Positions 1 to 12,700 of a DNA stretch of 64,000 bases are shown here, one piece after another. Numbering within the stretch: the stretch's first letter is position 1; each line of letters opens with the position of its first letter. The DNA lies in contig NC_092020.1 in the NCBI RefSeq assembly GCF_042242105.1, positions 2,345,001-2,409,000 of the forward strand, in the 5' to 3' direction. Under the pieces are notes generated by a model. The model searched no databases. It was not told the origin of the DNA and worked only from the letters and a program-made list of their open reading frames with translations. Source of the DNA: Pempheris klunzingeri. Taxonomy: Eukaryota > Chordata > Actinopteri > Acropomatiformes > Pempheridae. A program made the position numbers and the translations under genes.

Positions 1-1076
1 TTCTTTAGGGAAACATCTAAAATATCTCTTTGTGTACAAGCAAGTGCCACAGATTTGCACAGTCACAGCCCGCTGTAATGGCTTGCTTCTCTTAAAACTC
101 ACGCTGCGACTGTGCAGAGGCCAAACTTTGAGAAGCTCCATTACTGCGCTTGTTACCTAATTCCTGGAGATTCGGGCCATAAACAAGTCGAGCCAGATGA
201 CCCAGTGAGCTAAATCACTGCTGCAGCTTGAGTAGCTGTAGAAAACGTGAGCTAAATAGGGAGTGCCGGGTCAACAATTATGGTGCTGAATGGCTAAAAA
301 GGGGGGAAGCTGGCAATTTCCTAAGGCTTTGCCAATGGACTCTTTCCCATGAACCTCAAGCGACCTCCAAAGACAAGGAATGAGGTTTGAATAACCAGTG
401 AAATGCTACACGGACTTCCAAGTCACAACCCTTCAACACACAGCTGCCTAAGACTGAGAAGCGATTTGAACTTAATGGCAACGATGGCTGTCGTAACGTA
501 AGCGATGCTTGTTTCGAAGCAACACAAGCCCTGAGCTGTAATATCTGTGTAACAGCCACCGTGTCCCAGGATCCAGTTTCTGCCGTCAGAACATGTGCGG
601 AGTGATCCACCAACAAAGGCAACAGATGCCACAAAGCAATTTCCCTCCAGGGTCTGTCAGCGCTACTTGCAAGAAATGCCTCCTCACCTCTGCTACAGTT
701 GCTGTATCTCATGTAATTAGTCTTGCATTAGCATGTCAACAGAATCTGTGAAGTCAACACCAAGGTAAACATTTTTAGCTCTGAATTCAAGCCCAAATTA
801 AGCACAAGTCGTACTAGCTTGCCAAGATTTCAAATGAGCATAAAAAACATGCAGCACTCCAATTCACAACGTCAGTGCCATATAATGTATTTCATCTCCC
901 AGGTAAAAGCACTTACATGTAGAATTGCTTACCCCTTCATGGGTGGGTTAATTCACTCGTTGAGTTATAGATCAAGTACTCAGTGAGTGAAGCATCACTA
1001 AAATTAATTTCTGTCTGTCTTTGTGCTCTACCTACTGCAGCATGCAACTCAGGGCTGTGTGACCATGACAGAAAAG

Positions 1077-1108
<32 letters not shown>

Positions 1109-1113
1109 ACACA
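1077..1113. repeat. CA dinucleotide microsatellite
   Basis: About 18 CA units with a single interruption (ACATACAC), followed by a short GAAA-rich stretch. It makes the spurious Thr-His open frame at 1023-1268. Confidence 0.95.
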
Positions 1114-1554
1114 GAAAGAAAGAAAAAATCAATAGGTTAAACCTCCTCTGCATGGTAATTATTCCAAGTGTGGGAGAGCGCTTTGCGAGAGCTAAGAAAA
1201 ATTTATACTGTTGGAGCTTAACTGGACCCTGCTCGTGTTTGCACAGCAGGCCGCAGCTAGAAAAATGACCATGTAGTAATGATTCGGAATAGACTTCTTT
1301 AAAAAGTGTTATTGTTGTAAAGAAAAAAGTTACTGTGCAAGTTGATCTTTTTTATCTGTTAGCAGCTGAAGCACAGCAGCGGTTTTGGCAAAATGAGCAT
1401 GCTAGATGCTCACTACAATGCTAACATGTGTTTATTAGCACCAAAAACAAATTCCAACTGAGGCTGATGAGATTGTCATTAACGTTTTACTGGTATTTAG
1501 TGAAAAACCAAATTTTAAAAATAATTTTTAGCCTGATTATAAAACTAGATGAAA

Positions 1555-1985
1555 AGTTATGGGTTCACCAAAGCTATTACAATTAATCCTGAGAGGAACA
1601 TGAATGTCTGTACCAATTTCCTTGGCATCCATCCAATAGTTGGTGAGACATTTAACCCTTAATCACAAATGTCAACTTCACGGTGGTGACAAGTGATGAC
1701 AAGGCATCATTAAAGTCCTTAGGATTCATTCTCTGGGGATCATTGATATCTGTACCACATTTTATGCCAGTCAGACCAATAGCTGTCAAGATATTAACTA
1801 AAGGCCAAAAATGTCAGCCTTATAATGGCACAAGAGGAAAAGTCCAGGGATCATCAAAAGTAGTGTATTCAACCTCCGATTTAGCATGAATGTAGATGGA
1901 GCATGATGTACAAAGTTTCACAGCAATCCAGCCAGACTGACCAGCACTGCCATGCCTAAAGCCAAGCAGCTAGCATGGCTAATGC
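1555..1985 (+). repeat. Dispersed teleost repeat made of about three degenerate units
   Basis: Two clearly related segments can be aligned by eye: one around 1565-1655 and one around 1705-1795. Each contains a block resembling ATGAATGTCTGTACCAA, then a CCAATAG-type block, then GAGATATT/AAGATATT. A third, weaker unit runs from about 1840 to 1985 and ends with the tail GCAGCTAGCATGGCTAA. From memory this resembles an abundant percomorph interspersed repeat. Unit boundaries are approximate and the family name is not known to me. Confidence 0.55.
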
Positions 1986-4423
1986 CTGGGTACAGAAAAC
2001 ATGGAGGGGGCAGAAATATGAAAACAAAAATACCACAGATGGTTTTCATCAACTATACAACACCAACTTTGACACATATTTGGCTTTTGCTGCAGATCCC
2101 TGGTGTTGAAAGAGCTTATCTCTCTGCTCTTGTCATATTTGGGGTGTTGGTGCTTTAGCATGATGAGAAAGTGAGTGACCAGGCATCTAAATGCCCAGGG
2201 GCCTCACTGCTCCATGCCAGTGATGAGTGAGGCACCGGACCCCCTATTTATTTGGACTTTACTGCAGAGAGCTTCCCACACTGAGCAGCAGCGGCAGCAT
2301 TCCTCTCTCATCCGAGCTGCTCTCCAGCTGATAGAACAAGATATTCAAGGACAGACACCGAGGGTCCACTCCTCAGAGTCCTGAGGTTGAATCCTGAGAG
2401 CAGCGCTGAGAATAGGGGGCTATTGTTGGCTAAAACAACTCGACCTCTTTAAGTGGACGACTAGAATAATACCCAGAGTTGAGAGTCAGATTTCTGGGAT
2501 GATCTGTTCAAGTGGAGGTATGCGTACAGAAAACACTCCGCTAAAAGCAATATCAACACTATGCACCCAAGACACAGAGCAAGCCAAAGATCATTTGGCT
2601 CTGGAGCTCAGCTTTAGAAAAAAAAACTTCATTAACTGGGGCGGTTTGCCATAGTCAATTATGTGATGACAAAAACAAGGAAATTAAGAGATTAATCAAT
2701 CATGATTCACAATTCAGTTCAATAGTATCCAAAACCTGTGTTAAAGACAGGATCTTTACAGCAGTGTAGTAAATGTTTTGGAACCAGGAAGATGGTAGAA
2801 AATGGCTCTGAGTGAAATCTTGAAGCTCCATAAATGCAGCTGCTGTCTAAATTATATCCTCTCCTTCTAAAATGACAATGACTTCTGGGCTGGCAGGTCT
2901 ACAATCCACTCTGCCTCAATCCTCCGCTCCCATCATAAAAATAGGAAGCCAGTACTCTCATCATGCTTACATCAGACTCTGACTCAGAAGTGTCTTTTTA
3001 ATGTCACACTTTTGTATTTTTCGTGAGGGAAATTCATGGGTTAAGAGGGTTAAGGGAACCCTTCAGACTAGAGACAAATCTGAGTGTTTCACACAGTATT
3101 CAAAATATGAGGGATTTAAGCTTTCAGAAACGACTTTTAAAAAACGAGTTATTCACCAACACATTTTTAAAATCAGTACACGAACCAACGGTGAATTGTG
3201 GCACTCAAGGGCATTCTTTTTCTATGTGTGTCCTCTTCTGCATTCATGAGAGAAAAAAAAAAAGAAAGAAAGTTTGCATAAATTCTAAGTTCCCAGCATG
3301 TCAAGTCTAGAGTGGTGGTGGGAAAAAATCCTCAAGTGGTGGACGAAAAAGCTGCAATATTTTTTTGTATGTGGCATCCAATTTCACAGGTACATACTGT
3401 GAGGCTGTAATTGAAAAATGTGTCTCTGATATGAAGCTGGTGATTCTTTCTGCCTCGAGGATAGTTCTGAGAGATGGTGCTTCTACTTTATGTTTGCAGC
3501 ATCGGCTGGGAAAGATGGGGGTCCTGCATGTGCGGTTGAACCAACAGGGCTGTGTGAAAGTCCTTCAACAGGTAACTCGACACAGACGCGAGTAGGCACC
3601 TCAGGCTTGTGTGATGACAGAAATGTCAGACAGAGGTTTACAGTTCCAAGGTACACAATGTGGATTAAAGGGAAATGTGAGTTTTTATGAGTTTTCTCTT
3701 TGTTTACATACTGTAAAAGTTTGGACAGAGCCTCAAAAGAACACACAGCCAGGTGAAAAAAAAGAGGAGAGCGACTTCAGGCTCGACTTTCACCAAACAC
3801 CATTTGAGGCACATTAAGAATTCCATCATTGCCGAGGGTCGATAATGTTTACTGTTACTGAGGCGAGTGATTCCCCTAAAATGGATTTTGTGATGCCATT
3901 AGTCCCCATTCCTCTCTGGAAAACAGAGCCACTGTTTATCTGTTCCTCCGAATGCAGGAGACCCACCCAGCACAGCCTCATGAAAGGAACGAGAGCCATC
4001 CCTCCACCCTGGAGTCGTGATTCGAGCAGCCATATGGCGACTGCCCCCCACAAAAGTATTCCCTGTTCTTTGCGGACAGCTGTTCAACAGCAATCAGTGA
4101 TGAGCATCTCAAACCTACACGCACAGTCACTGGGAAAAGCTGCAAACCACCTCAGCTGTACTCCCAGATAACACAGTCAATCAGATGGCCCAGTTTCAAG
4201 TATGTGTCATGAAATACTGCAATAAAAACAGTGCGCTTTAGATTTATTAGTCTCTACTCTAAGTTTGTGAACTGTCTTGACACACAAGTGCATAATGGAA
4301 GCAGATCACACTCAAAATTACCCACAAATTCTTGAAACAAGTTGGTTAGTTCTGGATGGAAGTGGCATTCTTTCACCTTTCACTCGCTTCAGAGAAATAA
4401 GACATTTGAAGGGCTCTGAACCC

Positions 4424-4446
4424 CCCCACCACCACCACCACCCCCC
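4424..4446. repeat. C-rich CCACCA simple repeat
   Basis: Low-complexity CCCCACCACCACCACC-type tract. It produces His/Pro-rich and Gly/Trp-rich spurious frames. Confidence 0.8.
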
Positions 4447-5528
4447 TCCTCCATCACCCTCCCACCCCCGCATGTCAGTCCAGACTACATCAGCCAGCTC
4501 TCCTCCAGCTTTGCCTCCAAAATGTGACCCACATACATACATTCACTGCCATGTAAAGTACTGCACACTCAAACACAACACAATCTCTCCACTTTTCCCT
4601 CCCTTCTGAGTTCAGCATCATCAATTAACAGCTGCATCTTTATCAAACACAACAACGGCATGCCTCCCCCTAGTGCCTATCTGCGTGCAGGCTTGGAGAC
4701 TCCCACCTTTCAGTCCCACATTGAGGCAAAAAGACAAACTTTAAATCATGTGTGTCAGCTCCACTCAGTAACATAAAGTACATTCTGTGGAGGAAGGACT
4801 CAAAGTGGACTAACGTGAAAGGATTTCATGTTTTTGACTGAGAATAATTTACAGTTTGACAATAATACTGAAATACCATTGATAACATAAAAAGAAAGGG
4901 TTCCACAGAAGATCTAAACGTTCAGGATCTACCTTCAGCTTCAGCTTAAGACCGCAGCTGCACATGAACACAAGTTTGTGGCATAGAAGTCAACATTTAA
5001 CTGAAGGTCAGTGTGAACGGACAGCTCCAGCTCTAACTTCACTAAAAGTTCTGCGCTCCAAACTTTCAGACTCTCTGCAGGAGTCTCCTCACCTGAGGCA
5101 TACGCTATTCCAATCCAAGTCCGGCAGAAAAACGAAAAATCTGTCTTCATCTCCAGATCTCCGGTCCAGAAGTGCACAAGCCTGTTTCTTATCAAAACCT
5201 CGTTAGTTTTAACGGAGACAGCGGAGAGGTGGTTTAAATGAGCGTCCGTGGATGAGGGGGAAAAACTCAGGTGAACCTCGCACCAGTCGATGCCTGTCTG
5301 TTCCCTGCACAGATAGGACAGAGCCGAAATACTGAGGAAATGAGGGGTGGGTGGGTGGTGGTGGGGGGGGGAGTCTTCTTTTCCACGTTTTGTCAAAAAG
5401 GATGCACAAGGCACAGAATGGGATTTACAATGATTTCCTTTTCCTTTGCTCGTGACTGGAGCGCCTGCACACCCACCCATCCAGTTCATAAAACAAGCTG
5501 AATTGGAGGGGTGTGTATTAGTGGGTGT

Positions 5529-5529
<1 letters not shown>

Positions 5530-5592
<63 letters not shown>
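5530..5592. repeat. GT microsatellite followed by GA tract
   Basis: About 26 uninterrupted GT units (5530-5582) run directly into a short GA tract. It generates the spurious His-Thr repeat frame on the minus strand and the Cys-Val repeat frame on the plus strand. Confidence 0.97.
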
Positions 5593-8500
5593 GAGGGGGG
5601 GTCCCAAACATCCATGACAAATTTCCTTCCTGCAAGATCCCATTAGTTTCATCCCCTGCCTTAAAGACCATATTGTACGGGATTATGAAGTAAAATCTTA
5701 TTACATAGCAAAATAAGAGATCATCATGTAGAATAAGAAGACTTTAAAGTCAGTAAAGTATTATAATAATATATGATGCTGTGTGGGAGCTGTGGATTTT
5801 CATTTGCTTTTCAAGGTATTTACATTTCTCCTGACATTGAAATAGCTCAGCAGGTGATCTTAAATCAGAAATTCATATAAAGCCACCGCAGGGATGCAGC
5901 AGTGCCACTGAGGAAGTGAACAAATACCACAGGGAGATAGACACATCCTCTAGACTCCAGAGGAATCTTTTACCTGGTATTTCTCTCTTTCATCCACAAA
6001 TGAAGATATCTTGTCTGGAACTCCTCCAGCACCATAACAGCAAATTTACCTGTTCAAGTCAAATGTCTGCCATTCATTTGTGGCAGGAAAGGGAATTTGC
6101 TGTGCTTATGGACAAGAAATTCTTCTACAGGTTCAGCAAATGCAAAACTGAGCAGAGGCACCGTGGGAGTAGCTCTCTATTAACGGTCTGTAATCGCTCC
6201 TCCAAGGGGTCAGATGCTCTGATGCCTCCAATGAAACTAAACTGCGCAGAGTTCTGCCAGCCTTGGCCAAGTCTTGTTAACCCCCCCTGCCCACACACCC
6301 ATCCTCCTCTGGGAGTCCTCAGAGTGTGAATGAAAAGCATGTTGCAAGAGCACAACATGCCCATAGCGAGCCGCTATCAGCCCTGTTTTATTTGACAAGG
6401 GGGGGATTTTGAAAATTGAAAACCCATGTACCATATACACAGAGATATAAAAAGTCAGAGGGCACTAGAGGTGTGCATTTGGGTGATCGAGTACACTCAC
6501 TCACACACACAGTCCCAGCAGCAGCAGCTTCAAGGTCCAGATAAACCACTCATGGAGCCTCAGAAGAACATGACTGTGTAAGCCTGTACAACCAATTCCA
6601 GACAGCTTCTTAACACGAGTGTGCTGAAAAATCGCTGGTGTGCTGTATCTTCACTTGGAAACTCTGGAAATAACAGTCCAACTAATAATAGCCTAGCTGA
6701 CCCAACACTCCTTCCTAACTGTGCCCCCAGGAGTCCTTCCATCAAACAGCAGCTGTCAATAAGATGTATGAGAGAAAAAATATTTTTTCTCAATATGATT
6801 GTTATTCTCAATGATTTCTGTGGCACAGGGAACCGGACGTCGGGAGTGTGTGGGATAACTGCGAGTCAAAGGATCATTGCGTGTTATTGTGGGCATGTGT
6901 TCTCCCCCTAGATCCCTTATGGCAATACACCTCTCTGACCTTAAAACACAATGTTGTGATTGAATGGTTGTAATTAAAGTGTTCTCCTGGTTTCAGCCCC
7001 ACAGCGCCCTCGGCTCCAGAGGAAAATAAACACACTAAATCGTGCCGATAGTCTAACAAAGCTATGTCTAGGGAGTTAGCAAATCTCATTATGAATATAA
7101 AACAGATAATGTCATAAACACATGAAAACACTCGAGTGGCCAATATAATAATAAACTGCACACATAAGCATTCAGAAAAGCCATTCAGACAACAGTGATA
7201 ACAAACAATGGACCTCATGCAGGACAGCATGATCGCCCCTGTTGTGTCAGATGAAAAAGTTTCAGTTTATAATCCTGCCGGCTCCTGAGAGACAGCTGAG
7301 GACTCAAGGACTCGTCCTTGAAGTGCCAGCACTCCATCCGGCCCATCCTCAGGTCAGGAAACACATTACAGGTCCACAGCTACTACCATAGGAAGGATGT
7401 GGAGCACACATGCAACCTGCTCACCCTCTCACTCAAGTTCATGCCCATGGGTCCGTGCACTACGCTGCACTCTGCCAAGCTACTTTGAAGTGCTTTGGTC
7501 ACTGCTGAAGAGGGATTTTATTCTTCTGTTTTGTTTGAATTAGCCAAAATTTCTCATCAGTTGTTGTTCAAGGTCACTATAAGTCAGCGATCATGGCTAG
7601 CCTCTTGCCATTGGCCATGAAGCTAATGTATTGAGTAGAAAGCAGCCGATTAACATAAAGTCCTCTATGGTGCTGAACTCAAAGCAAATGGTACTTGAAG
7701 TAAGTCCTTTCATTTAACTACAACTCTTCACTTCCCAAAATTCACGTAGACTTGGTTTGCTTGATTTTTGGGCCACTTGAGGGCAGCAAAACAAGCAGTA
7801 AACACAACGCTGATATGTGGATGATATATCAAATGTGTTGTCGCTTGTTTAAATCAACAGACACAGAGAGACAATTTATTTAGAGTTGTGATTTTCCAAT
7901 ATTCACTCTCCTTTTAACTCTGGTTTGGTCTCCACCACCTCCTGGAAACATCTGGCCCCTTAGTGACTAAATAGTCTAAGTTTGTCTGCTGTTTGTGGCT
8001 GGGGAGGTAGTGTAACAGTGTGTTCATTAGAACTTATAGCTTTTTGCTGAAAATGGCTGGCCGTCAATGAGAGTAATGAGAGTGAACCGAAGCATTAAAG
8101 CTGCAAGACAGAAAAAAACCAAACAATTACCTAAAAGTCACCAAAATGCTGTAGAGCGGAGGGGAACTGGTGATAATTCTGTGTGGGCCCCCTGTCACAT
8201 TATACTGTCATGTCCCCAACTGTGAAGTGATACTTTGCTATATTTACAGTGTGTGTAGTACATGCAAATGAACCATGTTTACCTTTCCTGCAGCCAGCGC
8301 TCCCAGAGCCGGGCTGGATGGCATGCAGGCGACGCAGAGGAAAGATAAACAGTGTTTATTTGCATATATTATCAAGATTGTACTGATATAAAGACAGATG
8401 AAAATCAGCAAAGTATCCCTTTAAAATAAAAATATTTATTAGTACAGGGTTAATTATGAGAGCTTCTCATCGGACAATCTCACAATCACAACAACAAAGA

Positions 8501-9759
8501 TGTTATAAGACATGGTAGAAATTGAGTGGATGACTATTTCCATGTGTGAGTCAAAGTGAGTGGCACAGGGGCACCCATTCCATGTGGGAAAAGCATGGGT
8601 GTCCCTCTGGTGCAGCTGATTGTGCCACTTTTGCAGCCTGCAGAGGAGGCCGCAGCCCTGAGGCATCCCCACTGTCATTCTGTTTATCTGACCTTTCACC
8701 TGCCTGGAGGAAACAGGACGTCAGTGCTCTCGTGTGCTCGTAAAGATAACCGAGAGCTCGCCTGTTCTCGCTCTCTGTAAGTGTCAGAAACGGCCCGCGT
8801 ATTCGTAGTTGCTCATGGCTCAGTGCTCTGCTTTGATGATGCTTAATAACATCCTTGATTATTTCAGTGGAGGTCGTGGAAGTGCGCAGTGTCACAGCTG
8901 CAGACAAGGATCAAAGACGATGTTTATTCAAGACAGAATAAGTGATTTATTATTTGCATCAGCAGTTTTTACAATAATTGTTTGGGTCTTTTATCGGGAA
9001 ATGATAAAACATGTCATTGGCATGCACAGACAACAATGTAAAACATATTGCATAGGCTTCATCCTGCAATGGATCGCATTTCCTTGAGAGAAATGAACAA
9101 TGAGTGCGATTTTATCACCTCAGTGTTCCAATTCAGGCACGTGATGTATATACATGAATGTACGAGTCATCAGAAGCTACTAAAGAAGTCAGCTAAAGAA
9201 CTCATAAGGTGCTGTGAACTTATATCTGTGTTCATCAGAAAGCACGACATAAAAGTGTCCCTTCATGTATAAAACATGAATAAACACGTTTGAATCAAAT
9301 ATAAGATCTCACAGTTAAGTGCACAATTCTTTTCTTGCTGATTGAAGTCAGCGGTGATTAAAAAAACCCATTTACAAGTGAGCTTAAGGGTAGTCGGACT
9401 TGATGAGAGATAATTATTCAGATTATCATTTGAAAGGTCAACTATCTCATCTATTTAAGAGATTTGGTGAAGAACTAGCACGTCTGTAAGTGTAATTTGA
9501 TGCATCTAAGCTTCACTATGTTCATTCTGAAGTAGTTTTCTGCTGATTGCTCCTGCTTATTACGACACAAGGCTTTTCAGATCGCAAATAGAAGCATTTG
9601 GTGATATCTGGTTATTAAAGCACAAGAGAACAGTCTGAAATGTGACAGTCTTATAATACAAGGCCAGTCTTTTAAAACAGCTGAGTTGTAAGAATCATTG
9701 GTCAACAAGTGATTGGACAGCTGTCACACACTGAAAAGCCTTTATAGATTGCATCTACG

Positions 9760-12700
9760 TTAGCCGGACAGTGCGACGGGAGGGTAGTGGAGGAGTTTGA
9801 TAGGCTGAGGCTTCAGACTGCTGTCACTAATGCACGGGCTGAAGAAGGGGAACACTGTTCCCCTCGGCCCGTTGGTGAACGAGTAGAGCAGACTCATATC
9901 ATCTGCGTTGTAGAAGGACACCCTCCTCTCCTCACAGTCTAAGAAAACCCCGAGCCTCTGAGGGGACGAGCTGAGCTGCAGCCTCGTCCAGGGCTGCGTT
10001 CCGGCCGAGTACTCGTTCCCATTGCGCACCCGCAGCGTCCAGTAGCCGTTCTCGGGGCTCAGCTTGATCCGCGCGTGCCGGTCCACGGCCTCGGAGGCCA
10101 CGCCCACGTCCCACTTGGGTTTGGAGCCCACTTCGACCTCCCAGTAGTGTCGGCCTGTCTGGAAGCCCTGGGCGGCGAGAATGTTGACACACTGGAGGAA
10201 ACGCCTGTTGTGGTCCGTGTATGGGATCACGGCATCACATTCCACTGCCACGGTTTTGTCCCGGGAGACGTAGATGCTCGGGTGCGCCGTGTCCACGTCA
10301 AAAGTTACGGGGGAAGGGCCTTTGAGGTGAAACAATTCATTAAACGATAACACTGATAATATTTTCTATAATTAGATTCAACAGAGAGTCACATTTTAAA
10401 TTGAAAATGCATTCTGTCAGTGGAATAATGGTATCATTACTGTCAGTCTGCTACTGTTAGGAAATAGAAAATGTGCAGACACGCTTATGCTAATACATTT
10501 TTATATTAGTACATTTATGCTTTATTATCATGAAGTTTTAGCCTGATGCAGGACTGTGTGATAGCTGCTGTGACCTTTACACAGACCAAAGAGATGTGTG
10601 TTGGTGTAGGATGTATCAGACTGTGCTTGCATTCTTGAGATAAAGAAGAGTTGGAGAAGGCCTTGAACAGTGAGAAGTCAGCGCACCTGAGTTTCTCACC
10701 AACCGCCCCTGCGAGGAGGAGAGGGAGCAGGGTGTTCCTCCTCTCAGACTGCTGAGAGGAGGAACTTTACATATATATGCTTGAAAGACACTGAGACTGC
10801 TCAGTGCAGATGTAGATCTTTGCCTGTACTCCTTGCTTGTCTCTGTTAGATCTCTGTCTCTGAGAGTTTATCTTGTGTGTTGTGGAAATTAATGGTACGA
10901 ACTAACAGCGAAAATACAGTCCTTGTCTTATAGAAATAATTTCCTGACAGTTACCACTTCAACATTTTCACATCATACTGTAGTAATTTTTCCATAATTA
11001 TTCCCATTGTTGAGGCAGAGACAGTTTTCCGCTCGGGCCTTAAATGAATGACATCAGAGGGGAAATTACCAGGCTTCAAAGACTGAAACATCTTTCTCCA
11101 TGTGATGTACTGCAATGGTGCCATGTATTTGTTGCTGAAAGAGTTCATATCAAACTCCGGGGCAATATCCAGCTGCACACATGGGCTGTCGAGGAAAAAC
11201 AAATATGCATTTACTGTCAGCACAAATTATGCCAGACAGAGAGGGAGAGATCAAATAAGGATGTGACAGGTGCAAAAATGCCAAAAGCAATTAATCAGTC
11301 GAGACACTGAAATAAACACTTACCTTAGCTGTGGGAGCTAGAGGGAAGGAAATGAAAGGCAAATCACATTAACAACTTGTTTCAAAATGATGAAAAATAC
11401 ACAAGTCAAAGTAGATGACACTCTTCCTGATGTGATCTTCATATAAATGGCTACTGTGAGGCATCAAACTCTGATTCTCATTTAAACTTTCTGTCCGAGC
11501 TGATACGTCACCTCAGTCAGCACGATGTTCTCGGTGGCGGCGCTAGCCTGCTGTAGCGCTCGCATGTTATCCTCCAGCTCCCTCACAGCCAGCTCCGTGG
11601 CCTCCAGGTGGCGCTGGACTTTCTCTAGCTCCTCCTCCTGCTCCCTCCTTAGCTGCTCCAGCACGCAGGCCTCCTCATCGTGCAGGATCTGATGGAGAGC
11701 CCTGAACTCCCCTGTGACGCGAGCCTGCAGATCGGCTCCGACTCTCTGTGACGGGGAAACAAAATGGCTAATTATGTGGAGGACATAATAGCGTCTTGTC
11801 TCCTTTGCATTGCCACATTTGTCATTGACCAGTTTGAAATAGTAATGATTTAACTATGTTGTTGCCTTGTGGCTTGTCCCATTAAAGCCTAAATAACATC
11901 TGCAAAAGTACACATCTTTAAAAAGGGAGACAAACAAGGGGGCAATAAAGCTACACTTAGCGTCAAAGATCTATGTGCCAAACATCTACAGAGTGTTTAA
12001 GAAGGAGGGATTTGATCAACTCAGCACAGCACACACACAACTAAACTCAACATCTTATCTCCCATCTGTCTCGCACACATTAGATGTGTTTTTGTTTCTG
12101 TCGCCTCTGCCTGTACACAAATTAGTCACATGCAACACAGTCTTATCAGTTTGTTTAGGCAACAGAAAGCAAGCGAATACGGCAGGAGGACTAAGGATTT
12201 CCTTTGCATAGTCGACACACAATGAAGTCAGAGGTCGTAGCGGTTGATCAAATTTGAACCAGTCAAAAGTTTGAGTCAGTATCAAACCCACAAAGGTGCT
12301 CTCAGGGTCTCCTCAGCAGGGAGGCTGAGATTCAGTATTTGTGTCTCCTTCTGCTCTTAACTCCCTCAGGGGATGAATAAAGTATCTGTATGTCTATAAG
12401 GTCAGTTTATACAAAGACTTTCTCACAATGACACTTTACAAAAGGCACCAAAAATACATGTTTGATAAGGATTCATAGAATTTATCTCCTAAAACTTCAA
12501 TCACCATGTAAAAAGTGAAAAATACTGATATTAATTGTAGATTAATTGTAGGTTATAGTCGCTAACTGCAAGACAGTGGAATTAAACACAGAATTTCTCA
12601 ATTCTGTATGATTTAGTTCATCGAGTAGCAAATGTACTCCACTTGGGGATTTCCCGGTTAGCCAGTAAAACAAAACTTAAAAACAAGGAAGCGTTCCCTC

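Larger units (their letters stand above)
1..9759. other. Non-coding flank left of the TRIM gene
   Basis: I see no supportable exon on either strand here. Open frames are short, lack splice-site support and often run through simple repeats. The stretch holds a CA microsatellite near 1077-1113, a degenerate dispersed repeat at about 1555-1985, a C/A-rich CCACCA tract near 4424-4446, and a long GT microsatellite at 5530-5582. A CTCAG/GTGAGG donor-like site on the minus strand near 5094 could end a 5' exon of a gene lying further left, but nothing else supports it. Minus-strand AATAAA motifs at 8923-8928 and 8946-8951 could serve the TRIM gene, giving it a 3' UTR of about 0.8 kb. Confidence 0.6.

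Noticed and set aside
4941-5615. 224-codon minus-strand open frame with a His-Thr repeat start
   Set aside because: The first part is a translated GT microsatellite, no domain is visible, and there are no supporting splice or promoter signals.
7304-7321. 8-bp inverted repeat TCAAGGAC/GTCCTTGA with a 2-bp spacer
   Set aside because: Short enough to occur by chance in a 64-kb window.
8568-8605. Imperfect palindrome GGGCACCCAT...ATGGGTGTCCC
   Set aside because: The arms mismatch by an extra base, the loop is long, and nothing around it suggests a function.
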